Below, in pieces: positions 6,046 to 12,192 of a stretch of 12,360 nt of DNA (position 1 is the stretch's first letter; each line of letters starts with the position of its first letter). The position numbers were made by a program, and so were the translations under genes. The DNA is taken from positions 1 through 12,360 of the forward strand of contig JBOGFC010000184.1 of NCBI GenBank assembly GCA_050742155.1, read 5' to 3'. The notes below the pieces were generated by a model that had not been told where the DNA came from, ran no database searches, and saw only the letters and a program-made list of their open reading frames with translations. Source of the stretch: JBOGFC01 sp050742155 (lineage in GTDB: Bacteria; Actinomycetota; Acidimicrobiia; Spongiisociales; JALYHC01).

Positions 6046-7212
6046 ATGCCGCTCTCCTACCGAGACCTCGTCGAACAGGCCCGCCGCCAAGTGCGGGAGA
6101 CCACCCCGCAGGAGCTGGCCGGCCGTCGTGAAGTGGTGATCATCGACGTGCGGGAGCCGGACGAGTTCGAGCAGGGAGCCATCCCTGGGGCTCGCCTGAT
6201 CCCTCGTGGCACCTTGGAAGGGGCCCTGGCCGGTCAAGCCCTCGAGCAAGAGGCGGAGATCGTCGTCTACTGCGCCGGGGGGGCGCGCTCCCTGCTGGCC
6301 GCCAAGACCCTCCAGGAGATGGGCTTCGCCAACGTCGCCTCCCTGGTGGGGGGCTTCATCCAGTGGAAGAACGAGGGGCACCCCTGGGAAGTCCCCAAGA
6401 TGCTCACCAACGAGCAGCGGGCCCGCTACAGCCGCCACCTCCTCATTCCCGAGGTGGGCGAGGAGGGACAGCAGAAGCTCCTCGCCTCCCGGGCGCTCCT
6501 CATCGGGGCGGGCGGGCTCGGCTCGCCGGCCGCCCTCTACCTGGCGGCCGCCGGGGTGGGGACGCTGGGGATCATCGACTTCGACGTGGTGGACACCACC
6601 AACCTGCAGCGCCAGGTCCTCCACAACCTGGACCGGGTGGGCCAGGCCAAGGTGGAGTCGGCCCGGGAGACCCTCACCGCCCTCAACCCGGACGTCAAGG
6701 TGGAGCCCTACAACCAGCGGCTCTCGGCGGACAACGTCCTCGACATCCTGGGCGGCTACCAGGTGGTGGTGGATGGGGCCGACAACTTCCCCACCCGTTA
6801 CCTGGTCAACGATGCCTCGCTGCACCTGCGGGTGCCGGTGGTGCACGGCTCCATCTTCCGCTTCGAGGGCCAGGTGAGCGTGTTCGCCCCCTACGAGGGA
6901 CCCTGCTACCGCTGCCTGTTTCGCGAGCCGCCTCCCCCCGAGCTGGCCCCCTCCTGTGCCGAGGGAGGCGTGCTGGGAGTGCTGCCGGGGATCATCGGCT
7001 CGCTGCAGGCCATGGAGGCCATGAAGCTGCTGCTGGGGATCGGGGAGCCGCTGGTCGGCCGGCTGCTCAGCTACGACGCGCTCAGCGAGCAGTTCCGGAC
7101 CCTGCAGCTGCGGCGCGATCCCGCCTGCCCGGCCTGCGCCGACGAGCAACGGCCCCCCAAGCTGGTCGAATACGACCAGTTCTGCCTGCCGGCCGGGAGC
7201 GTGGACCGCTAA
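6046..7212 (+). CDS. Rhodanese-MoeB/ThiF fusion: sulfur-carrier adenylyltransferase/sulfurtransferase
   Basis: A 388-residue two-domain protein. Residues 1-115 are a rhodanese domain with VIIDVREPDEFEQGAIPGA (31-49) and active-site C76 in VVYCAGGARS. Residues 120-388 are an E1-like adenylyltransferase: GAGGLGSPAA (154-163) binds ATP, DTTNLQRQ (183-190) is the family signature, C304 in APSCAEGGVLGVLPG matches the catalytic Cys of the MOCS3 group, and CYRC (287-290) with CPAC (361-364) binds zinc. It should activate the C-terminal Gly of a small ubiquitin-like carrier (MoaD, ThiS or CysO type) and deliver sulfur from the rhodanese Cys. Rhodanese comes first, the reverse of MoeZ and human MOCS3. 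The start gives the normal rhodanese N-terminus; TAGTGT (6032-6037) is a possible -10 box. No carrier gene is adjacent. Confidence 0.93.
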   Translation: MPLSYRDLVEQARRQVRETTPQELAGRREVVIIDVREPDEFEQGAIPGARLIPRGTLEGALAGQALEQEAEIVVYCAGGARSLLAAKTLQEMGFANVASLVGGFIQWKNEGHPWEVPKMLTNEQRARYSRHLLIPEVGEEGQQKLLASRALLIGAGGLGSPAALYLAAAGVGTLGIIDFDVVDTTNLQRQVLHNLDRVGQAKVESARETLTALNPDVKVEPYNQRLSADNVLDILGGYQVVVDGADNFPTRYLVNDASLHLRVPVVHGSIFRFEGQVSVFAPYEGPCYRCLFREPPPPELAPSCAEGGVLGVLPGIIGSLQAMEAMKLLLGIGEPLVGRLLSYDALSEQFRTLQLRRDPACPACADEQRPPKLVEYDQFCLPAGSVDR

Positions 7213-7224
7213 TAGAAGCTCCGG

Positions 7225-7410
7225 TCACCCCTGGGGCTGGCCGAAGGTCCAATCGCTCCAGTCGACGTTCATCGCCCAAACCGCCAGCAGAGCGAGGATG
7301 GCTACCAGTGCGCCCACCGAAAAGATGAACCAGAAGGTCTCGCTGATGGCGCCAGAGATCGTCTCGTCGATCCCTCGCTCCCGCCGTCGAGGACGACTGT
7401 GCTTCCCCAA
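7225..7410 (-). CDS. Small single-pass membrane protein
   Basis: A 61-residue protein of unknown function. The first 12 residues are strongly basic (KHSRPRRRER), then a short amphipathic stretch, then one membrane helix (about 28-47, FIFSVGALVAILALLAVWAM) and an acidic/aromatic tail (DWSDWTFGQ). The positive N-terminus suggests an N-in orientation. The start is TTG, with GCGAGG about 8 bases upstream; no ATG or GTG is available in frame after the upstream stop. It converges with the MoeB fusion, leaving 12 bases between stops, and is divergent from the SpoIID-domain gene. Confidence 0.6.
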   Translation of the reverse strand: MGKHSRPRRRERGIDETISGAISETFWFIFSVGALVAILALLAVWAMNVDWSDWTFGQPQG

Positions 7411-7521
7411 GGGCCCAACCTCGCGCTTTCTTTTCGCGACCCGACGAGCGAGCCTATCACACCATTACTACCAGTTTCCAGGGGAACGATGTCGACCGGG
7501 GCGTAACGGACCGGTCGCTTC

Positions 7522-7539
7522 GGTAACTGGACAGTTACC
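7522..7539. promoter_or_regulatory. 18-bp perfect palindromic site in a divergent promoter region
   Basis: GGTAACTG, GA, CAGTTACC form a perfect inverted repeat with 8-bp arms. It lies between the start of the small membrane gene (7410, minus) and the promoter of the SpoIID-domain gene (7591-7620, plus), so it could be a dimeric repressor or activator site. A hairpin role is possible but no gene ends here. Confidence 0.45.
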
Positions 7540-7590
7540 TGGTTGAGACGCGGTGGTGACCGGCGTCCGGCAGGCTGGCCGCTGGGAGGG

Positions 7591-7620
7591 TTGACCATGC
7601 CGTGTCAAATGCTCTATCGT
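7591..7620 (+). promoter_or_regulatory. Candidate promoter of the SpoIID-domain gene
   Basis: TTGACC (7591-7596) and TATCGT (7615-7620), 18 bp apart, match the housekeeping consensus in 5 of 6 and 4 of 6 positions. This puts +1 near 7627, downstream of the in-frame GTG at 7602, and supports the later ATG at 7689 with a leader of about 60 bases. Confidence 0.45.
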
Positions 7621-7688
7621 CCCGCCCTTCGTCCGTATCATCGCCGCGCTCGCTCAAGGGGTTCCCAGCCGATGCCGATCCCAGCCTC

Positions 7689-8498
7689 ATGAGCCGTCTG
7701 CCTGTAGGGGCTGTCTCGCTCGCCGTGGCCTTGGTGGTTGTGGTCCCCACCCCCGCCGCGGCCGCGGAAGACGCCAAGCTGGTCGTCGACGGGGGCGGCT
7801 GGGGCCACTCGGTCGGCATGAGCCAGTACGGGGCGCAGGGCCAGGCCAACGAGGACCGCACCTGGCAGCAGATCCTCCAGCACTACTACCAGGGAGTCAG
7901 CTTCGGCAACCTCGCCGATCCGGGTCCGGTCTGGGTGGGCCTGGCCCAGAGCTGGATCGAGGCCGGCTTCACCGTCGTGGGCGGCCATCCCGTCACCATC
8001 AAGCGTCCCGGCAAGGCCGACGTCAGCCTCACCGACGGCCAGACCGCCACCGTCACCTTCTCCGGCGGTCAGTGCCTTTTGGCCACGCCCAGCGTCTCGG
8101 ACCAAGGGCCCTGCGACGTCGACTTCAGCTGGGACGGCGGGGCCGAGTCCCCCACCACCAAGCTTTCCTTCAAGGGACGCCTCTATGCCCGCGGAACCAT
8201 GCACGTGCGTCCCAACTCCTTCGACTCAGGGACTGTGACTGGTATCCACGTGGCGGTGCAGGTCCCCGACATGGAGAAGTACCTGAAGGGAGTGTGGGGC
8301 GAGATGCCCTCCAGCTGGCACGAGCAGGCGCTGCGGGCGCAAGCGGTGGCGGCCCGCTCCTACGCCGCCTATCGAGTGCTGACCAGGGGCCACCCCTCAC
8401 AGAACCAGAGCCAGTGGATCAAGTGCTACTGCCACCTCTATCACGCACAGTGGTCACCCTCACACTCTGCGTATCGGCACCGCTCAGGGCGGCCTTAA
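7689..8498 (+). pseudogene. Secreted SpoIID-domain protein, C-terminally truncated
   Basis: The readable ORF encodes 269 residues from the ATG that starts a clear signal peptide (1-26, VSLAVALVVVVPTPAAAA). An N-terminal segment has the GGGWGHSVGMSQYGAQGQA motif (35-53) seen in SpoIID/LytB proteins. The SpoIID domain starts near 165: YARGTMHVRP, PDMEKYLKGVWGEMPSSW (E205 is the likely catalytic acid of this lytic-transglycosylase family) and ALRAQAVAARSYAAYRV. Similarity continues to CYCHLY (246-251, to base 8441), then changes abruptly into 18 unrelated residues and a stop. The rest of the domain is not found in any frame to 8600 or beyond the IS at 11343. It was probably a peptidoglycan-modifying exoenzyme. 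The break, decayed vapC and IS point to rearrangement. A short functional version is less likely. Confidence 0.75.
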
Positions 8499-8600
8499 GC
8501 GTGAAAACGTATAGTGCTGGCCGTGGCGTTCTTGCGTGAGTAAAGGACCGCCGGCGGTCGTTCCGGAGCAGCCGAGCCAGCTCGGATTACCTGGCTGAAG

Positions 8601-8945
8601 GTGGTCGATCCACACCGAGGTATCGCCCAGCACCTCTCAACGTAGGCGGGTATCCGTCCATCCGTTCGTGATCGGTGAGCTGGCCTGCGGCCGGCTGCAC
8701 AGGCGCCAAGCGATTTTGACGCTCCTAACTACCCTCCCGCAGCTGGCGGTGCTAAGAGCGTCAGCGGATAGGTAAGTGGCGGAGCCGCCGATTCCCGTCC
8801 CCAAGCCTCCTGCCGAGCCTCCGAGCGGGGGGGATTCCAGAGGCTCGCTCGATACGTTCGCCCTGGATACACGCCTATCCGCGCGGCCTCTAAGCCACGA
8901 AGAGGCGCTGGCTTTCCGTGGAGAGGAACCGGCTAATGGGAACTG
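8601..8945 (+). pseudogene. Decayed vapC (PIN toxin) remnant, split by two insertions
   Basis: Pieces of one VapC appear in order but in shifting frames. VVD (8601-8609) fits the first strand. HPFVIGELACG (8659-8691), then LHRRQAILTLL and LPQLAV (to 8751), is the centre of the VapC group that carries the HPFVIGELA motif. After the 8757-8889 element, SHEEALAF (8896-8916) continues, and one base further VERNRLMGTGL follows (8918-8945, finishing at 11348-11352 beyond the IS). A frameshift near 8917, a frame change between 8609 and 8659, and both insertions make it dead. The final acidic motif and the C-terminus are not found. No antitoxin is recognisable in 8499-8600, only palindromes (8546-8559, 8572-8585) and TATAGT (8510-8515) near a GTG. 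Confidence 0.75.
8752..8894. mobile_element. 133-bp MITE-like element with terminal inverted repeats and 5-bp duplication
   Basis: The element spans 8757-8889. Its ends AGCGTCAGCGGATAGG (8757-8772) and the complement of 8874-8889 share AG and a perfect 9-bp GCGGATAGG at the same distance from the tip. CTAAG flanks it on both sides (8752-8756 and 8890-8894). Removing the element and one CTAAG joins CTGGCGGTGCTAAG to CCACGAAGAG and restores the vapC frame as LPQLAVLSHEEALAF, a reading consistent with a true insertion. It carries no transposase; an internal hairpin GGCGG-AG-CCGCC lies at 8778-8789. The parent transposon is not identified. Confidence 0.65.
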
Positions 8946-8993
8946 TGTTGGGGACTCATCGAATCTCGCGGGAGATGCTCGGTGAAATTCGCG
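8946..8993 (+). repeat. IS21-family left terminal inverted repeat
   Basis: Begins TGTTGGGGACTCATCG and holds two 17-bp repeat units (8954-8970 and 8977-8993). The inner unit matches the inner right unit at 14 of 17 positions; the outer pair is weaker, about 12 of 17. Confidence 0.8.
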
Positions 8994-9105
8994 ATGTGAT
9001 CTGAGGTCTGTGTTCCTCCTCTCCTGGGGAAATCCCCGGGTGTGGGTTGGGGCTCTTCCAGCCTGTCGGGTGTAAGTGCTCGACCGCTGGAAGGAGCCCC
9101 CCGAG

Positions 9106-10485
9106 ATGATGACAGAGGAGGAGTTCGTGCGAGTGGAGACGTTGCGGAAGGCGGGCTGGACGATCAGCCAGATCGCCGACGAGTTGGGGTATCACCCGGC
9201 GACGGTGTCGAAGTGGCTGCGGGAGGGCCCGCCGCCGCCTCGGCGGCTTGGGGTGGCCGAGCCGGTGATCGAGGACCGATGGGCGGCCCGCATCACCGAG
9301 CTGTTGGAGCACAACGAGGATTTGTTGGCCACCTCGATCCTGCGGGTGCTCCGGGTGGAGGGCTTCGAGGGGGGCTATTCGACGTTGACCCGCCATCTGC
9401 GTGCGGTGCGAGGAGTGCGCCGCCGGCTCGGCGTCGGGTCCACGGTGCCGATCGAGACCGGACCCGGCGAGGAGTTCCAGTTCGACTTCTCGGACTGTGG
9501 TATCTGGGCTCGCCGCTGGGGGTGGGACCATAACCTGGTCTGTTTCGGCGCCGTGTTGTGCTGGTCCCGCTGCCGGTCCTGGTGGTTCACCACCTCTGAG
9601 GATCAGGCCCACACTTTCGAGGGGATCGTGTTGGTGTTGGAGGACTTCGGCGGGGTTCCCAGGGTGGGGCGGACGGATCGGATGGGAGCGCTGGGGAAGA
9701 GCCGCGGGAAGAGGTTCGTGCCGTATCCGGCAACGACATCGTTCTGCGCCCACCACGGCTTCGAGCTCAAGGCCTGCCAGACGGGCGACGCCGCTCGGAA
9801 GGGCAAGGTGGAACGACCGTTCGGAGAGATGAAGTCGGCGTTCCTTCCCGAGATGGACCTCGACCCACCCGACGATGTGGCCGAGTTGAACCGACGGGCA
9901 GGAGTGTGGTTGGACCGGGTGACGCATCCCCGACCGCATCGAGTTACCGGTGTCCCACCGGCCATGCGGATCGCCGCCGAGCGGGAGATGTTAGGTCGGC
10001 TCCCCGCCGTCCGTTTCGACACCGCCCGGCGTGAGACCCGGCGGGTGGGACGGGTTCCCCTCATCGAGTGGGACACCACCTTCTACTCGGTGCCACCACA
10101 GGTGGTAGGCGCCGCCGTCGAGGTCAGGCAACCCGTGGACGCAGGGGTGATCGAGATCCGCCACGGTGGTGCTCTGGTCGCTACCCACCGCCTCGACCCC
10201 GACGCCGTCTACGTGTGGGATCCGGGCCATCGGGCTGCCACCGAAGCCGCCGCCCTCGGCCGCCACAACCGCCCCCACCTCAGTGGGGTTCCCGACATGG
10301 CCGGTTCCGTCAACCTCGCAGACCTCGACCTGGGCGACGGCGACTATCGGGTCGATCCCCCCGATTTGGCTCTGTTGGAGGCCATCGGCCCCGCACCCCG
10401 GCTCGACCCGGCGGAAAGAAACAGCTCAGATCGGCTCTCAGCGGACGACGTTCCGGGCTCCGAGGGCTCGGGAGGACCACAATGA
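9106..10485 (+). CDS. istA: IstA transposase of the IS21-family element
   Basis: A 459-residue DDE transposase. Residues 14-41 form a helix-turn-helix (AGWTISQIADELGYHPATVSKWL) that recognises the IS ends. The catalytic core has D127 in EEFQFDFSD, D191 in GRTDRMGALGKS and E236 in RKGKVERPFGEMK, the DDE triad of the family. The C-terminal region (about 300-400) includes the beta-barrel-like RVPLIEWDTTFYSVPPQVVG stretch typical of IstA. The ATG at 9106 is chosen because AAGGAG (9091-9096) precedes it by 9 bases; the GTG at 9076 has no such site. The stop overlaps istB by four bases. IstA cuts and joins the element ends; IstB activates it. Confidence 0.95.
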   Translation: MMTEEEFVRVETLRKAGWTISQIADELGYHPATVSKWLREGPPPPRRLGVAEPVIEDRWAARITELLEHNEDLLATSILRVLRVEGFEGGYSTLTRHLRAVRGVRRRLGVGSTVPIETGPGEEFQFDFSDCGIWARRWGWDHNLVCFGAVLCWSRCRSWWFTTSEDQAHTFEGIVLVLEDFGGVPRVGRTDRMGALGKSRGKRFVPYPATTSFCAHHGFELKACQTGDAARKGKVERPFGEMKSAFLPEMDLDPPDDVAELNRRAGVWLDRVTHPRPHRVTGVPPAMRIAAEREMLGRLPAVRFDTARRETRRVGRVPLIEWDTTFYSVPPQVVGAAVEVRQPVDAGVIEIRHGGALVATHRLDPDAVYVWDPGHRAATEAAALGRHNRPHLSGVPDMAGSVNLADLDLGDGDYRVDPPDLALLEAIGPAPRLDPAERNSSDRLSADDVPGSEGSGGPQ

Positions 10486-11264
10486 GCACCGGAGGGATCT
10501 ACGAGACGATCAAGACCGACCTGGCCTATCTGAAGATGAACCGGACCAGGGAGGTGTTCACCACCCTGGCCGACGAGGCCCGCCAAAAGGACTGGACACA
10601 CCTCGAGTTCCTCGCTCGGCTGCTAGCCGAAGAAACCGAAGCCACCCGAACCCGACGTCTCCAAGCCCGATTGCGGTTCGCCCACTTCCCCGCCTACCGG
10701 ACCATCGAAGAGTTCGACTTCGAGTTTCAACCATCCGTGGACCGCAAACAGATCCACGAGCTCGCCGAAGGAGCGTTCATCGAAGAAGGCAGACCCGTCC
10801 TGTTCCTCGGCCAACCCGGCTGCGGCAAAACCCACCTCGCTTGCGCCATCGCCATCCGAGCCGTCGAAGCCGGCTACCGGGGCTACTTCACCAACGCCGA
10901 CGACATGGTCGGACACCTGGCCGCCGCCCGAGCCGACGGCACCTTCACAACCAAGATCCGCACCTACACCGGACCGTCGGTGCTGGTCATCGACGACGTC
11001 GGCATCACCCCCATACCCCGAGAAGGCGCCAACCTCTTCTACCAAGTCGTCAACCGCCGCTACGAGATCGGCTCCTCCACCATCGTCACCACCAACCGGG
11101 GACTGCCCGCCTGGGGTGACGTCTTCGGCGACCCGGTCACCGCCGCCGCCATCGCCGACCGGCTCCTACACCGAGCCGTCGTCGTCAACATCCGAGGCCC
11201 ATCCTGGCGGCTGCGAGAACACCACGCCCTCACCCAAGCCACCCGAAAGGAGGACCACCGATAA
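10482..11264 (+). CDS. istB: IstB AAA+ ATPase helper of transposition
   Basis: A 260-residue DnaC-like AAA+ ATPase of standard IstB length. An N-terminal helical domain (1-80) contacts IstA. Walker A is GQPGCGKT (110-117), Walker B VLVIDDVG (167-174), a sensor-1 stretch is IVTTNRGL (201-208), and R227 in ADRLLHRAV is the likely arginine finger. IstB binds target DNA in an ATP-dependent way and stimulates IstA. Its ATG overlaps the istA stop as ATGA, with GGAGG (10471-10475) as ribosome site. It ends 79 bp before the right tip. Low-GC or broken segments are absent, and the gene looks fully functional. Confidence 0.95.
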   Translation: MSTGGIYETIKTDLAYLKMNRTREVFTTLADEARQKDWTHLEFLARLLAEETEATRTRRLQARLRFAHFPAYRTIEEFDFEFQPSVDRKQIHELAEGAFIEEGRPVLFLGQPGCGKTHLACAIAIRAVEAGYRGYFTNADDMVGHLAAARADGTFTTKIRTYTGPSVLVIDDVGITPIPREGANLFYQVVNRRYEIGSSTIVTTNRGLPAWGDVFGDPVTAAAIADRLLHRAVVVNIRGPSWRLREHHALTQATRKEDHR

Positions 11265-11296
11265 ACTCACCACCCGAGGAACACACCCTCACCGCC

Positions 11297-11343
11297 CGCG
11301 ACTTTCAGTGAGCACAAAACGCGAATCTCGGTGAGCGCCGACA
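11297..11343 (-). repeat. IS21-family right terminal inverted repeat
   Basis: Read on the minus strand it begins TGTCGGCGCTCACCG and contains two 17-bp units (11336-11320 and 11313-11297), which are 13 of 17 identical to each other and spaced as in the left end. Confidence 0.8.
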
Positions 11344-11444
11344 ACTGGGCTGTTCCCACGCTGTCGCGCAGTCTTGAGTTTTAGCGAGAGGCCCGGCGAG
11401 GGCGGGGGCCGGCTCGTCCTCTTCCTAGGAAAACGGTTTCGTAC

Positions 11445-11476
11445 TATTCTTTACTCATGGACAAGAAAGTAAAGAA
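11445..11476 (+). promoter_or_regulatory. -10 box and operator over the second AbrB-type vapB start
   Basis: TATTCT (11445-11450) puts +1 on the A of the ATG at 11457. A perfect 8-bp inverted repeat, TTCTTTAC (11447-11454) and GTAAAGAA (11469-11476), flanks the start codon with 14 bp between arms, so arm centres are 22 bp (about two helical turns) apart. The left arm overlaps the -10 box. A weak -35 candidate is TTCCTA (11422-11427). It implies self-repression and a leaderless mRNA. Confidence 0.55.
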
Positions 11477-11696
11477 CCGAACCACCAGGATCAGCAGCAA
11501 GCACCAGATCACCATCCCCAAGCTGGCCATGGAGCAAGCGGGTCTTGAGCCCGGGGACCGCCTCACGGCGCGGGCCCAGGGGTCGGGCATGTTGGTGCTG
11601 GAGAGGGTAACCGATCCCCTGGAGGAGCTAGCCGGAGCCCTGACCGGAGCCCTCGACAGGAATCTCATCGAGGGGCTGCGCGAGGAGTGGGCCTGA
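11457..11696 (+). CDS. vapB: VapB antitoxin, AbrB/SpoVT type
   Basis: A 79-residue protein with an AbrB domain at residues 5-52: TTRISSKHQITIPKLAMEQA, then GLEPGDRLTARAQGSGMLVLERV. The tail (53-79, DPLEELAGALTG, LIEGLREEWA) is a helix expected to wrap the toxin groove. Its recognition strand (SSKHQITIPKLA) differs from that of the AbrB antitoxin at 1153-1383 (GAKGQVVIPKEL), so they likely read different operators, in agreement with the unlike palindromes. It overlaps the toxin start by 10 bases. No ribosome site is seen upstream, as expected for a leaderless start. Confidence 0.9.
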   Translation: MDKKVKNRTTRISSKHQITIPKLAMEQAGLEPGDRLTARAQGSGMLVLERVTDPLEELAGALTGALDRNLIEGLREEWA

Positions 11697-12115
11697 TCGT
11701 CCTGGACACGGGGGTGCTGGTGGGTATCCTCGACGCCCGAGATCCGTTTCATGGGGCGGCCCGACTTCGACTCGGGGAAGCCAGAGAGGCCGGCGATCGT
11801 TTCATCGTCCCGGCGGTGGCCTACGCCGAGCTTCTCACCGGAGCGTTGTTGCACGAGGAGGAGGCTGCGCGGACGGTGGACGTGTTTCTCGAGCGGCTTC
11901 CCGCCCCCGTCGAACCGGTTGACCGACGGGTCGCCCGAGAGGCGGCGCGGCTGCGGGCCCGCACGCTGGCGGATCGCCGCAGGAGACAATGGAGAATGCC
12001 CGACGCCCTGGTGGCGGCTACGGCCATCGTTCAGGGTGCTGGAAGAATCCTGACCACCGATGCCGGCTGGCCGGAGCTGGGGGAGGTCGAGGTAGAAGTG
12101 CTGCTCCGCGACTAG
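11687..12115 (+). CDS. vapC: VapC toxin (PIN-domain ribonuclease), partner of the second AbrB antitoxin
   Basis: A 142-residue PIN-domain protein. The metal ligands are D7 in MGLIVLDTGVLVGILD, E48 in VPAVAYAELLTGAL, D106 in RMPDALVAATAIVQGA and D125 in ILTTDAGWPEL. All four acidic positions are present. The GTG start is preceded by GAGG inside the antitoxin gene and overlaps it by 10 bases, so toxin translation is coupled. It is the closest intact gene to the right edge of the IS21 insertion and seems undamaged. Confidence 0.92.
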   Translation: MGLIVLDTGVLVGILDARDPFHGAARLRLGEAREAGDRFIVPAVAYAELLTGALLHEEEAARTVDVFLERLPAPVEPVDRRVAREAARLRARTLADRRRRQWRMPDALVAATAIVQGAGRILTTDAGWPELGEVEVEVLLRD

Positions 12116-12192
12116 CCGGAAGTTACTTGGAGCAGGCACGAGGGAACCCAGCTGAGCAGGGAGATTGGGTGGTCCAGCCTGATCTGTGCTGA

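Larger units (their letters stand above)
8946..11343 (+). mobile_element. Complete IS21-family insertion sequence
   Basis: A 2398-bp element beginning TGT and ending ACA, carrying istA and istB in one operon. The end sequences align over about 47 bp with one gap. Each end has two copies of a 17-bp transposase-site repeat spaced exactly 23 bp apart (left 8954-8970 and 8977-8993; right, inverted, 11320-11336 and 11297-11313). A further 10-bp inverted match, TGTGTTCCTC, occurs at 9009-9018 and 11276-11285. ACTG flanks both sides (8942-8945 and 11344-11347), the short target duplication expected for IS21. Both ORFs are intact, so the copy may be active. It sits inside the decayed vapC. Confidence 0.9.

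Noticed and set aside
6037..7149. A 370-residue open frame on the minus strand
   Set aside because: It lies opposite the rhodanese-MoeB gene, whose motifs are clear; the composition is His/Gly/Val-rich with no fold.
6046..7212. E1-like protein as part of a bacterial ubiquitin-like defence operon
   Set aside because: No E2-like, JAB protease or ubiquitin-like gene is adjacent, and the fusion matches sulfur-carrier activation.
8776..8985. A 69-residue open frame that could be a small gene
   Set aside because: It crosses the small element, the vapC remnant and the left tip of the IS; only SHEEALAF within it is real homology.
10166..11119. A 317-residue open frame across istA and istB
   Set aside because: It overlaps both transposition genes in another frame and is a Pro/Arg/His-rich shadow.
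11344..11456. Continuation of the SpoIID gene or the C-terminus of the vapC remnant beyond the IS
   Set aside because: After the first nine bases that complete GL, no frame shows SpoIID or PIN motifs before the next promoter.
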